Shown: positions 21,641-33,224 of the stretch, in pieces
Numbering within the stretch: the stretch's first letter is position 1
Layout: every line of letters begins with the position of its first letter
Assembly: GCA_020744225.1 (NCBI GenBank)
Contig: JAGMWG010000014.1
Span: forward strand, 62,001 to 126,000
Direction: 5' to 3'
From: Paraphoma chrysanthemicola
Taxonomy: Eukaryota > Ascomycota > Dothideomycetes > Pleosporales > Phaeosphaeriaceae
Length of the DNA stretch: 64,000 bases
Position numbers and translations under genes: made by a program
The notes under the pieces: model-generated
Seen by the model: only the letters and a program-made list of their open reading frames with translations
Told to the model about the DNA's origin: nothing
Database searches by the model: none

Positions 21641-22805
21641 TCGTGTTGTCGATTTCATGGCCCCGTGTGCATTGTCGCACCCTCATAGCAGTCGAGGAAT
21701 AGAAGTAAGGAGGCGTAGTGCGGAGATGGAAGAGATCGTAACCCTACATCGCTGCCAGACACACATACCAATGGAATGGATTACTACCTTGAGAACGCAG
21801 TAGATTTCGGATGCATTGAATCCATCTTGTGATTACAGTATTACCGAAATAGACCAGGCACGTGAATGGACAGATAATGATTGTAAAGCATAACGTTGGA
21901 ACACAAGCTTGGATGAGGGAATATACCTAGTATTGAAACTTTGCATCGGAGGCTCACCATAGTTCTCAGCCTCTCAGTAAGGTCACGGATGAAGCACCCT
22001 TCGGAAGCACTGTCGGCCAATGCGCGCTGTCTAGGTTGCGAGAAGTGCTATCTTGGTTCAGATTCTCGCTAGCGAGTATAGTCGATCGAATTAGGAATTA
22101 CCATTCTGGCGAGCGATGGAACTTTCGCATAGCGATCAATTCTCCTAAACTTCTTCCTCTCAGAAGTGTCCTGTGAACTCAACTCTTAGGTTTGATAATC
22201 GCAACGTCTCGGCGGAGACGAGACGACGAAGAAACAGCACGAAGGACGAAGGGTGTATTGTCTATGAGGTCCCTCGATGCAGGAGCACGAATGCCACAGC
22301 TGTTCGTCGTGTGTAAAGTCATCTTCAGGGCGAGTCGGTGGCGGCAAGGATGTTGGGAAGGCTGAGCAAGGAGGAAGGAGGAAGTGGCGGGACAAGCAAG
22401 TTGGCGCCAGGGCCCGTGCTCTTTCTCCTCATCCAGTCACTCAAGTGCGGCGGCCAGACAAGCACTCCAAGGTTGTCGATGTTGTCACAAATACGTAGGT
22501 CTCACTCAAACAAGTTGTACGTATTATCAGAGCAATCAATTCTTCCACGCGCAACCCCGAAAGCTTAGGTAGATCTTGCGCTCGTTCGACATCTGGATGC
22601 GTGGCAGCGGTTCAGCCTTGTCAGCAACCAGCTCGGTACAACTCCCAGAATGAAGATCGGGGCGCAGCAAGGCTGAACTTCTACATGCATGTTGAAGCAC
22701 TGAAGGTCTGTCTTCTTCACACTGCACTCTTCCTACCACATCCAACAAATCCCTCTCTCGTTCGATGTAATCGCGACACAATATTGTCTCCATGCCATCA
22801 ACACC
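21641..22805. other. Gene-free interval upstream of STAND-N gene
   Basis: This 1.17 kb holds no convincing gene. From about 22005 to 22800 it is the counterpart of the diverged copy at 8080-8570. The second copy carries about 300 extra bases (roughly 22080-22400) absent from the first. Confidence 0.5.
22005..22800 (+). repeat. Upstream-region copy matching 8080-8570
   Basis: Same collinear matches as listed for 8080-8570. Here the block ends right at the start codon of a plausible gene, so this copy probably represents the promoter and 5' untranslated region in its native setting. Confidence 0.6.
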
Positions 22806-24932
22806 ATGTCCGGGGCGTTCGAAACCGCAGCCGGTGCGTTCGCGGTCGTTGGCGTCGCCGATGTTCTGATCAGGACCGGCCGCGAAATCATCACCTTCCT
22901 TCACGACGTCAAGGATGCACCTGAGGACGTCAGTCGACTGTGCCAAACAATCGAGGACACTGTCGGCCTCGCAGATGGCCTCAAGCGATGTATAGACGAA
23001 CTAAAGACCCGCGGCACATCGTTCGCGACGACCGACAACTTTACAGCGCTCGAATCAGCTACGAAGTCATCGAATCGCGAGCTACAAACACTCAAGGTGG
23101 CTACAGCAAAGTTCAAAGCGACGAAGAAGACTTGGAGTAATGTGAAGTATGTACTGAGCAAGGACAAGGTGGCGAAGACGACTTATAAGCTCGAACACTT
23201 GAAGGCTTTACTTGGCGGGTGTCTCACACAAGCGTACGGGTGCGTCATCGATCGTTCTATTGTTGTGCACTTCTGCGCCAAGCGTTGTACTTATATTGTC
23301 TCACAGCGAGCTATCCGCCGACGACCATGCCAATATCGAGACCGCTTTGCGCACTGGATTCGATAAGGTGGTTACACATATCAGCACCTCATCACAAGAT
23401 GTCCAGACAAGACTCGATGGTCTTCAGCGATCCGTTGTGTCCGCAGGGGATGTTCGTCATCAAGAGCTCACGATGCAAACGAGGCGGCACATTGAAGGTG
23501 TAAAGTCCACGCTCGATGGCAATCAAAACACACTACTGGCGCGCCACGACAACCAGGAGATATCTCTATCTGCTATTCAACGTGCACAATCAACTCTACT
23601 CAACCGACAAACTCGGGTAGCATCGCATGCCTCGAAACAAACGGCCAGTATACTCCGGACTGTGGAGCGCGGGAATCGAAGGGCTGCTCGAGACTCGAAT
23701 GCACAGCTTGGCAAGCTCGAAGACGTCGTAACAGAGGTTAAGCACGTCAAACAGCTCCTGTCTCGGAACAATGGCGGTGCTGCGCGCACGCCACGAAGCA
23801 ATCGCAGCATTTCCTTCCTTGGGGAGAATCGAAAGGATATCTTGATGTACCTGTTGCCGCTTCAAAAAGAACTCATGACAGCACTTGACACGTTGACAGC
23901 CCAGCACGGTCAAGAAGTGTCTATGAGCGATACTTGTTGGCTTCGCGAAGAAATTCAGGCTCTTGTTGGCTCTGCTTACCAAGAAGGCGCTGCACTATAC
24001 ACCGGATCTACTGCTACGTCTATCGATCAGTGGTCGTATCCTGAGGAAACGGTTGGGTATTTGAGGAACAGCGATCCGAAGCCAGCTTCACTTCGATTGT
24101 CGCCGTCTTCCTGCCCTGAAGATAGCGAAGTAGGAGACAATCAAGTGACACGTCTATTACCCAAAGCCCACCAGAATTTGAAAAGAAAATGGACCATTAA
24201 CATGCCCTCTTCCGAGGCCAGCATCATTCTACCCCGCTCCTCTTCGACAAGAAAGCCTGCACGACACACTGAAGAGGTTGGATTCTCTTCCACCCTGACA
24301 CAGGGCCAAGCACGCTTCGAGATCCGTGCACGATTCGTTCGCGACATGATGTACAAGAGGTGTCTTAGACAGTACACTCAACTCAATGTTTTTGTAGAAG
24401 TTGAAGAAGTTTATGACAGGATATACTACGATCTGTTCAAAGAAGGGACTATCGAAGACATCGACCTCGCTTTGCGGCAAGGCACCATATCACCCTTTCA
24501 CCTCGATTCTGATGGTAACAATCTTTGCCTTATGGTGAGTTTCTCAAGCCCCACTATCAGCGCTCCCTGATATCAGTGGCTAACATCATGAGCTGGTAGT
24601 ACGCCACTCTCAAGGAACGTATGGATATCCTGGACTACCTTGAAAGTCAAGGTGTCGGCCAATCTGCACTCAAGTGAGTAACGGCTTGTCTACACATCTA
24701 CACACAGCCTTGACTCATACGATTCAGTCACGATACAAGTATCCTAGTTGGCTCCTGGGCATTAGGCTTTTCGGACGACCGTTCGCTGAATCCCACGATC
24801 ATCCCGAAGCTTGCTATTCGAGCGGCCGATCCCGCAGCTTTTGTTTCTTCAATTGCTGTATATACCGTCTTGCACCATTGTGGCCAAACTTCGTATAGCC
24901 GAGCATACATGGATGGCGTCATCTTATCATAG
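22806..24932 (+). CDS. STAND-type N-terminal domain protein with remnant ankyrin region
   Basis: Four exons (22806-23239, 23307-24534, 24600-24673, 24728-24932) give 646 residues. The N-terminus MSGAFETAAGAFAVVGVADV plus following REIITFLHDVKDAPEDVSRL matches the fungal STAND N-terminal domain (PigL_N/SesA-like), thought to act in signalling or self/non-self recognition. The middle has long helical stretches of coiled-coil character (about residues 150-320). EGTIEDIDLALRQGTISPFH and DSDGNNLCLMYATLKERMDI (about residues 535-575) look like the entry to an ankyrin block. The last exon does not look like ankyrin, while its opposite strand does. The gene may therefore be interrupted, and the 3' end given here is tentative. 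Confidence 0.6.
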
Positions 24933-25275
24933 TCCCTACTCCCTGTCTCCACACCGTGTTCAATCAAAATATCAAGGATATCGGCAACTGACTTCTCGCC
25001 GGCGAGACGAGAACGGTATGCATTCTCTAGATAGACATGAAGATAATTCTGGTCTCCGAAGCTGGCATACGAAGAAGCACCTGTGGTAAACAGGAAGCGA
25101 ATCAGATCAACATTGCTCTCGAAAGTATCGTCTGACCGACGACGCGACTCCCAAGTCGGAGCGCTATAGCCACACTGTCGTAGCACATTGAGACACGCGT
25201 TTAAAGGCCCCTCGAGTTGTACATAATCATGATGCCGGACCAGGTGTAAAGCTTTGGAAAACAATCGCAGGCGCA
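24728..25275 (-). pseudogene. Ankyrin-repeat C-terminal fragment on the opposite strand
   Basis: The minus-strand frame from about 25275 to the TGA at 24728-24730 encodes LEGPLNACLNVLRQCGYS, then FESNVDLIRFLFTTGASSY, then ADILDILIEHGVETGSRDYD and TPSMYARLYEVWPQWCK. The Leu-Ile/Gly-Ala/Asp spacing and the W..WC ending are typical of the distal ankyrin part of fungal STAND/ankyrin proteins. It overlaps the last exon of the 22806 gene on the other strand. Upstream the frame continues into a Ser-rich low-complexity stretch and lacks a convincing N-terminus. I read it as a gene fragment, possibly inverted from the 22806 gene; an independent small gene is the alternative. Confidence 0.5.
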
Positions 25276-25379
25276 TAGAAGATGTCCTGGAGCTTGAAGG
25301 TAATGCTTGGCTGTTGTATGAGGATTGGAGAGAAGTGTGGAAGAGAGACGAATACCCTTGTAGGCTACCGGACGACAGC

Positions 25380-25505
25380 GACGAGGACAGCATTTGGATC
25401 GCCAATGAAAACACCGATGAAGACACCGATGAGAACAACGACGAGGACACTATCGAGAACAGTGCCAAGGACATCAACGAGGACATCGAGGAGAACAAAG
25501 ACTAC
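25380..25505. repeat. GA-rich imperfect short tandem repeat
   Basis: Imperfect units related to GAGAACACCGAYGAGGAC recur through this stretch. On the plus strand they read as Asp/Glu/Asn/Thr-rich peptide and on the minus strand as Ser/Val/Leu-rich peptide. It is low complexity and gives no evidence for coding on either strand. Confidence 0.55.
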
Positions 25506-27819
25506 CCCGTTGATGTAGGGAGCAGTACCAAATGTAGTAAGTAAAGACGCCGCTGGCAATTATGATGGAGCTATAGTAGATTGATGGGAGTTATTGTACT
25601 GATCATGGGCACATGGAATGCATCACGCAAGGGTTACTTCGAACTCTCATACATAGCTTAATGTGGGAGCTGATATATTGTTCTCACTGCTAGATGTCCT
25701 ACATTGGCTGCATGGCTGCAATGTTGGCAGAAGAATTCTTCTCTGAAACTGCCGCACAAGTATTTCGGTCGGATTGCAGCTACCATGAGATATCGTGATC
25801 GTCGGGACGTCCATGATAAAATTGATCACAGGGTACAAGTAGCTAGCCGTCCGACATCATGCCATTCCGTGGTGTTGCGCTCAAACTAATTAGCTGTTCG
25901 TGCTGGCCATGTATGCACCTGACAAGATGTGGGGGAGGCAGGTGCATATGCAGGCTGACTCGATCGAGGACACTTCATCGAAAGTATGCGCGTGGAGGCT
26001 GTGACATTCTCACGATGCCCGAGGATAATAAATGAGGACAAGTGCACTCCAAGTAAAGATCTCGACGTCCAAGTGCAGCGGCATAAAGGTCTAATAATGG
26101 ATATCCCTGCAGCCAGGCACAGCCATCGTGGTCGTAAACAAATCTGCAGGGATGCATGCACTTATTCATCACACAATGACTTCATTGGCGGTCGCAGCCT
26201 CCATAAGCGCCCGCATCCGAATGGGTGCAAGCCGAGGTGCCTAGTTTATCAATCGCAGACGGCAGCGAGCGGGAGCGCTTTTAGTGACGTGATGCAGCGC
26301 TTCTTGAGACAGGAGAATGAGGATCTTGCCAAGGTGAGCGTGTTGGGGTAGGGTACTTTGTACGCAAGTTTGCATACTGGGGTGCGCAAGCCTGGGATCG
26401 AGATGCAGGGCAAACGCGCATTGCAGGACCAAGGCAGAATTCCTTTTGCAGGAAGATTCTATGTTGTTGGTGGTCGTGTGCAGCGCTGAGCTGGTCAACG
26501 TTTTCGCTGCGGTGAAGGATTGAACCAGCGGAGAGGTCCAACGTCAGCCACTGCAGCCCACATGCATCTCTGGAGAAGGTAGAATCGATGCGACCATCTC
26601 GATTGGGCGCAGCCGCAGATGCGCGGAAGCCTTTCGCGTGCTGCACAAGGATTGGGAAGACGGGATGATTGTCTTGGGATCCGAAAATGTACCTGAAGAG
26701 GGCCGAGGGCTGCAAAAGTAGCATACAAATCCGCCGAAGGATGCCCTACTGCTGCACGCTGCCTCCACTGACGCTTTTTCTGAAGCTCACCAACGGCGCC
26801 TAGCTGTAGACGCAGAGCCCAGACGTCGTCCGGTCGTATGGCAGCCGGCAGCCCAGCGCACACATCATGCCCTCGAATGAGGTCGGCATACGTTGCCAGC
26901 GGGATGAAACAAGGTTTGGGGCGGCCACTTATTGAAAAGGGCTGAACCCAGCGCTTGTGCGGGAGAAACAGTTGGGCTTGCTTTTCATTATTGTCGTATA
27001 TCCTGGTGGGCCTCCAGACCAGTGTCCGCGCCGCATCACCAATTCTGAAGCAGGCCTCCACGCTCGCAGGAAATTCGCATCTTCCTTCACATTTCTCTGG
27101 TAATCTATTGGTCGCGGCCCTGGTCTCGACCTGATCATCGGTGCATACAGGAGAAAGTGGGAGCTGTCCGCTGTCAAAGGCTGTCGAGCCGCTGAACAAA
27201 ACTTGCTAGTCCGCATCGCGACAAGCTTCACGCAATCACCTCTCCGCTGCCGCTGAGCACCCCTCCGACGCCTGAGCTCGTCTGAAACCCCCTCGGCCTG
27301 CCGCCTCCAACGCCTCCCTCCCGAGGAGTTCTCGCCTGCCTACCCTCTGCTTGAGTGTCTGCGAGACGTGCCCTTCGTTTCCTCGATCGCGCCTTCTTGC
27401 ATCTGCCTTGCGCCTACCGTATCGGAGCCGCACCTGCCTGTTGGTGACTCGTGGCTGCCATCGTCACCTGCCGCCTGAGCAAGAGTGGCCTCCGCAGCTG
27501 CCAGATCTTTCTCCTCGACCACACACATCATTATCAAAGTGTCGGTCAGCTTTATTCGGCTTACGGCAGCGAACCACACCGCCGGGTCCTCGCATCTCGC
27601 CGCGCAACCTCCTGTTCCGCCGCCCCTCATCTCCTACCACGAGCTCGACCGTGACTCCTTTGCTGGACTCACCGCTCGCTACACCATTCCATCGCTGGAG
27701 GCCGCCATCGTAGCCTTTACACGTCTACTAAAATAAGACTGATCAAGGAGGCATACAAGACCCTCCACTAGATAACAGGACGTTCAACCGTACTCGAACA
27801 CACTCTCCCCACCATCATC
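25506..27819. other. Gene-free interval and 5' region of the MAPKK gene
   Basis: I see no supported gene in this 2.3 kb. A 234-codon minus-strand frame (26495-27199) lacks an ATG start and resembles nothing. The CT-rich last 500 bases before 27820 probably contain the promoter and leader of the MAPKK gene. Confidence 0.45.
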
Positions 27820-29361
27820 ATGGCTACCGTTCCTCTCCTTCGACCGCCGGTCCCTGGCGGCCGCGCTCAAAGCGGAGGTCGCACACCACGTCTCGGCCTC
27901 TCTATCCCCGCGTCACCAAATGCGAGACCAGTTGTGAACGGGTCCAATGAGGTGCAGCCAAGTCTCGCGCGTCCTATGCCACCAGCTCTTCGCCTGGCCA
28001 CGCCCATGGGCTCCAACACCACCCCACACGAAGGCCGCCAGAATCCGCGAGGTCTTCCCCCGCTACGAATCGGTACAGGATCGTCCGCGGGAGGATCAAG
28101 TGACCAGAGTGCACATTCAAGATCAGGAAGCTTCGGCGAGGTCCAGGCAAATGGCTCAGCGGCATCATACCAGGCGACTCTTGGCTTCCCGGGCCTGCAG
28201 ACTGGCACAGATCCCATTTCAGCGATATCACAAGGAGGCAGCGAAGGCGCGCCAGCAATGGAGCGGGAGAATAGCAGCCAGCCACTGCCAGATCTGGAGG
28301 CACTTGCTAAAGAGAAGGGTCGCCCGTTGGAAGTTGACGACCTCGATGAGGCTGGATGGAGAGCAGCCAGCGGGAAGGGAATGATTGAAGAGTTGGGCAG
28401 CTTGGGTGAGGGAGCTGGCGGCGCTGTCACGAAGAGCAGATTGAAGGGTGGAAAGACGACGTTTGCGCTCAAGGTGCGTATCGAATCGCGGAGGAAGTAT
28501 GTTAGCGCTAACCAATGGTAGATCATCACGACCAACCCCGACCCAGACGTCAAGAAACAGATTGTGCGAGAACTGTCGTTCAACAAGAATTGCGCGAGCG
28601 ACCACATTTGCCGATACTACGGCGCCTTTGTCGACGATAGCACCGGCACTATCAGCATTGCCATGGAATTCTGCGAGGGCGGCTCGTTGGACGCAGTTTA
28701 CCGCGAGGTCAAGAAGTTGGGAGGTCGCACGGGTGAGAAGGTGCTCGGCAAGGTCGCAGAAGGCGTCTTGAACGGCCTAACATATCTTCACTCGCATCGC
28801 ATCATTCATCGAGACATCAAGCCTAGTAACATCTTGCTTTGCCGAAACGGTCAAGTTAAGCTGTGTGATTTTGGTGTGTCCGGAGAGTTCGGAACCAAGG
28901 GCGATGCCAACACATTCATCGGCACCTCCTACTACATGGCACCTGAGCGCATTACCGGGCAAAGCTATACCATCACCAGTGATGTGTGGAGCTTAGGCGT
29001 GACTCTCCTTGAAGTCGCACAGCATAGATTTCCTTTCCCAGCGGACGGTTCAGAAATGAATCCTCGTGCCGGCCTCATCGACCTCCTGACATATATTGTA
29101 CGGCAACCAATTCCAAAGCTCAAGGATGAGCCCGAGAATGGCATCAAGTGGACAGAGAACTTCAAGTATTTCATCGAGTGCTGGTACGTACCCCGGTCAC
29201 ACTAAAGCAATAATTCGCTAACTCTTCACAGTCTAGAGAAAGAATGCCCTCGAAGAGCGACGCCATGGCGCATGCTTGAGCACCCATGGATGGTCGAGAT
29301 GAAGTCGAAGAAAGTCAACATGGCCCACTTCCTCAAGCAAGTATGGGACTGGAAAGACTAA
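27820..29361 (+). CDS. MKK2: Cell-wall-integrity MAP kinase kinase (MKK1/MKK2 type)
   Basis: Three exons (27820-28473, 28522-29183, 29232-29361) give 481 residues with 48 bp introns. The N-terminal 190 residues are Pro/Ser/Gly-rich and disordered, as usual. The kinase domain contains TTFALKIITTNPDPDVKKQI (ATP-binding Lys in ALK), MEFCEGGSLD, HRDIKPSNIL, KLCDFGVSGEFG and YYMAPERI, ending with LEHPWMVEMKSKKVN. These residues are characteristic of fungal Mkk1/2, which activate the Slt2/Mps1 MAPK in the wall-stress pathway below Bck1. The second intron interrupts the IEC Cys codon and restores the conserved IECCLEKE. It is cytosolic and probably constitutive. Confidence 0.95.
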
Positions 29362-30084
29362 GTCATGCAGCAACCGTGCACGTCCGTTTCGATTCAGTAT
29401 TTCATCCATCTCTCTTGGCGAATCATTCCTACTTCAATCGATACCGAGTGCTAAGTGCTGGACATTAGACTACGGCTGGTGGCATTTAGCAACATTATTG
29501 GGCATTTGTGTATGGCGGACAGGACTACCGATGACTGGTCATACTTTCTATCGTCGGCATGACATGCATCCTGGCATCAGATTTCTTGGATAACGTCGAG
29601 GCTTAACAAAAGCTGGTATGGTTGAGGGCAGCTGTTCTTCGAGACACCTATGAAAGGCATTGGCAGGCGTTTGTTTCTGGGACTGCGGTTGCATATGACA
29701 ACACTATTTCGCATACCATACTTGGAAATACCACAACAACATAGAAATTGCAAGCTTCTGCATACGAAAGAGTGATGTGGCCTTCACCCCTGCGGAACAG
29801 AGTGAACGTTCGCGCTCTTAGCGCGGGGTACGGGCCGGCGTTTCTCCGATCGTGCCTGCTGGTTTCGGAGTCATAGCAAATAATTTACACGACAACAACA
29901 CCGTTCTACAGCGCCCACTAGAGCAATTGCAGGCCTGAAGCAGCCTGGAAGAGAGTCTTGACGCATTTCACACCAAATTCCGCGTCTAGTGTCCCGATCA
30001 TTGCGTGCGACACCCCGCCTTTTACCCCACCATCCTACTCGAGCCAGAAAGTGCAGTTGCGAGGCGTGGATCGCATAGCCCAGT
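29362..30084. other. Intergenic region, MAPKK to FRS1
   Basis: The two flanking genes run in the same direction. I see only presumed 3' untranslated sequence and the FRS1 promoter in these 723 bp. Confidence 0.4.
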
Positions 30085-32117
30085 ATGCCTACCATTGCAG
30101 TCGACAAGGCTGCCCTGTATAAGGAGCTTGGACGCGACTACACGACCGAGGAGTTCGACGAGCTATGTTTCGAGTTTGGCATCGAGTTGGATGAGGACAC
30201 GAGCCAGAGCACCAAGCCGGAGGACCAAGCACAACCACCGCAACTCAAGATCGAAATACCCGCGAATCGATATGATATGCTGTGCTTTGAAGGGATTGCT
30301 ATGAACCTGAAGGTCTTCTTGGAACAGCAGAAGCTGCCTAAGTGGACTTTGACGGCGCCCAAGGATGGCGAACTGCAGGTGCTGGACATTAAGAAAGAGG
30401 TACAACCAATTAGGAGACTTTGTTATGAAACTGCGCTGATAGTTTTTAGACTGCGCAAATACGGCCTCTTTGCTCTGGTGTCATATTACGAAACATCGAG
30501 TTCACCCAAGAACGATACGACTCCTTCATTGCGCTACAGGACAAGCTCCATGCAAATCTCGCCCGTCAGCGGACGCTGGTCTCAATTGGCACACACGACT
30601 TGGATAGTGGGTATAAGGTCTAGGGGATCTAAAGGCAGGACTAACGACTGGCAGCTGTCAAGGGCCCGTTCACATACGAAGCACTTCCGCCTGAGCAGAT
30701 CGAGTTCATTCCCCTCAACCAGACAAAGAAGATGAACGGCAAGGAGCTTATGGAATTCTACGACGTGGGTTGCATACCTGATGAGATTATAAGCAGTCGT
30801 GCTAACAACCTCTAGAAAGACAAGCACCTCGGGCGCTTCCTGCACATCATTCGCGACTCGCCCGTCTACCCCGTAATTTACGATTCAAATCGGACCGTCC
30901 TCTCTCTACCACCCATCATCAACGGCGACCACAGTAAAATCACACTGAAAACCAAGAACGTTTTCATCGAGATCACTGCGTTGGACAAGACCAAGGTCGA
31001 AATCGTAAACCACATGCTCGTCGCCATGTTCGCTGGTTACGCTGAGTCGATAGAACCAATCAAGATCATTTCGCCACACAACAACGAGTCGAGAGAGTCA
31101 CCAGACCTTACACCACGAAAGTGGCAGGCTGAGGTGGACTACCTCAATCAGGTGACTGGTTTGAAGTTGTCACCAGAGGAGATCTCGAAGCTGCTGTCAC
31201 GAATGGGACACGACGTTTCACCGTCATCGTCAGACCCGAACATTCTTGACGTGTTAGTTCCCATCACAAGAGCAGACATTCTTCACCAAGCGGATATCAT
31301 GGAGGACTATGCCATCGCCTACGGCTTCAACAAGCTTCCTCGCGTATACCCGAACAAGACTGCCGCCGTCTCAGCGCCGCTACCTATCAACAAGCTCGCC
31401 GATATCGTCCGGATCGAGTCAGCAGCATCAGGCTGGACTGAGGTTTTGCCCCTCATTCTTTGCTCACACGAAGAGAACTTCGAGTGGCTGAATCGAAAGG
31501 ATGATGGCATGAAGGCTATCAAGCTGGCCAACCCTAAGACGGCGGAATACCAGTTGGTACGAACATCGCTGCTTCCAGGTCTGCTGAAGACCATCAATTC
31601 GAACAAGCATCATTCGGTACCGATGAAGATCTTCGAGGTCAGCGACGTAGGATTCATCGACATGGAGCAAGAGAGGAAGAGCAGAAATGAACGACACTTT
31701 GCCGCAGCGATCATGGGCAAGACAAGCGGCTTCGAACAAGTGCATGGTCTGCTGGACAGGCTGATGTTGATGCTGCGATCACTCTTCTTGACGAGGGAAG
31801 ACGGGTTGAAGAACGAGAAGTTGGAGGGTTACTGGATAGAAGAGGTTGATGGTAAGGCACCGTCGCGGGACACCTGGATGTTCACAACGCTAATATATTT
31901 TAGATCCAACCTTCCTCGCAGGCCATGCGGCAGCAATCAAGCTTAACCTCGGCGGCAAGAACCACACTATTGGCGTCTTCGGTATTCTGCACCCTAGCGT
32001 ACTGCAGAAGTTCGAGCTTCCGTAAGTCTTACCACTACCAATGCTTAGTACACCACTAATGATTTTGGCAGCTATCCGGTCAGCACAGTCGAATTCAACC
32101 TTGAAGTTTTCCTGTGA
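30085..32117 (+). CDS. FRS1: Phenylalanyl-tRNA synthetase beta subunit, cytosolic
   Basis: Six exons (30085-30399, 30450-30606, 30655-30764, 30816-31851, 31904-32021, 32072-32117) give 593 residues, close to the yeast protein. With the alpha subunit it forms the tetramer that charges tRNA-Phe. Characteristic stretches are FDELCFEFGIELDE, IEIPANRYDMLCFEGIA, IRPLCSGVILRNIEF, SIGTHDLDTVKGPFTYEALP, LPPIINGDHSKITLKTKNVF and the B5-domain LTPRKWQAEVDYLNQVTGLK. The C-terminus has KIFEVSDVGFIDMEQERKSR and GVFGILHPSVLQKFELPYPV. All introns are 48-52 bp with good branch sites. This is a housekeeping gene without visible damage. Confidence 0.95.
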
Positions 32118-33224
32118 GCGTCTCGAACCGCCACTTCATTTCACGCCATCGACCGCCACTAGGACACAAAATGTCACTTTAGAGAGCATTAGATATCTGG
32201 GGAAAAGCTTGATGGAATAAAAAGACGACTTCACTATCACTCCCATCTTTTGACTGTTCACCAAGCATCGAGACTGTTCACCAAGCATCCGGCGGCTCGT
32301 GTGCCTCTTTGACTGAAATGTTCCGGTCATTGCGCACAGACTGCTACATTGGCGCTGACTATACGAAGGACTAGAATGCTGATGAAGTGATAGGAATAAT
32401 ATGCCAATTGCTACTAGACTTAGGACGAAGACTACATCGGATTTTTGCGGCTAATCTTCATCAGGATTAATTGCGCAACGCACAATCCACTCAGTTCATG
32501 AGAACGACGATGCTTCGAATTTCATCTGATCGTCCTTCTCAGCAATCGATCACATCAGATTTCGGGCATCATGCAAATCATTCCCCCGCCAAATATTTTC
32601 TCCCCGGTATAGTCGATCCCTTCGGCGTCTTTTCAGCCTCGCGATGGGTCTTCATGGTCTAGCCATTCCTAATCGGACGTTAGTCCCGGCAGCCCCGTGC
32701 CTCGCTTCGGCACTTAAACCCCTTCCTCGTCTCCTTACACCAGAAGATCATCGTCCGCTCACCGTCCGTGGACGCTACGCACGTGCAGTCCACGAGGTGG
32801 CGCTCGTGGCTGAGTCTTAGCATCTCTAGCCCAAGCTGAGAATGCTTGATCTGCTGCTATTCTAACCATGTCTGGGGTAAGACATACTATGGTACTTGGT
32901 GCTAATGCTCGATCTAGACACGCGCAGGTACTCGCCAGCCTTAAGCGGCGAGCGCGAGGCTGCGGCACAGAAGATTTGAACGGAAACAAACATTGCCAGC
33001 ATTGTTCTGGTACTAGAGAGAACCCATGACAAGATGTGTTCCGCGGGCTGCCATCAAGGGGTTTTCATATACTGGGGCAAGCCTCGTGGCTTTGTAACTT
33101 CGCGTCTGCAGTCATTAACTTTGTCTCCTTGATCGGTCGTTTTCGCTCCCTGCGGTGTGGTTGCAGTCTTGGCTTGAACTAGTACATTCGTTTATACAAC
33201 CTCCTCATAGACTAATTAAGCAGT
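32118..33224. other. Gene-free interval, FRS1 to chitin-binding gene
   Basis: I see no gene in this 1.1 kb; the only longer open frames are short and compositionally random. It contains the short tandem duplication at 32252-32289. Confidence 0.4.
32252..32289. repeat. Two-copy 20 bp tandem duplication
   Basis: GACTGTTCACCAAGCATC occurs at 32252-32269 and 32272-32289. It lies 135 bp past the FRS1 stop codon in probable 3' untranslated sequence. Confidence 0.8.

Noticed and set aside
24811..25089. Plus-strand frame across the inverted ankyrin fragment
   Set aside because: The opposite strand gives ankyrin-like protein while this frame resembles nothing.
26495..27199. 234-codon minus-strand open frame
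   Set aside because: It begins at a TTG with no ATG until near its end, resembles no family and lies in the upstream region of the MAPKK gene.
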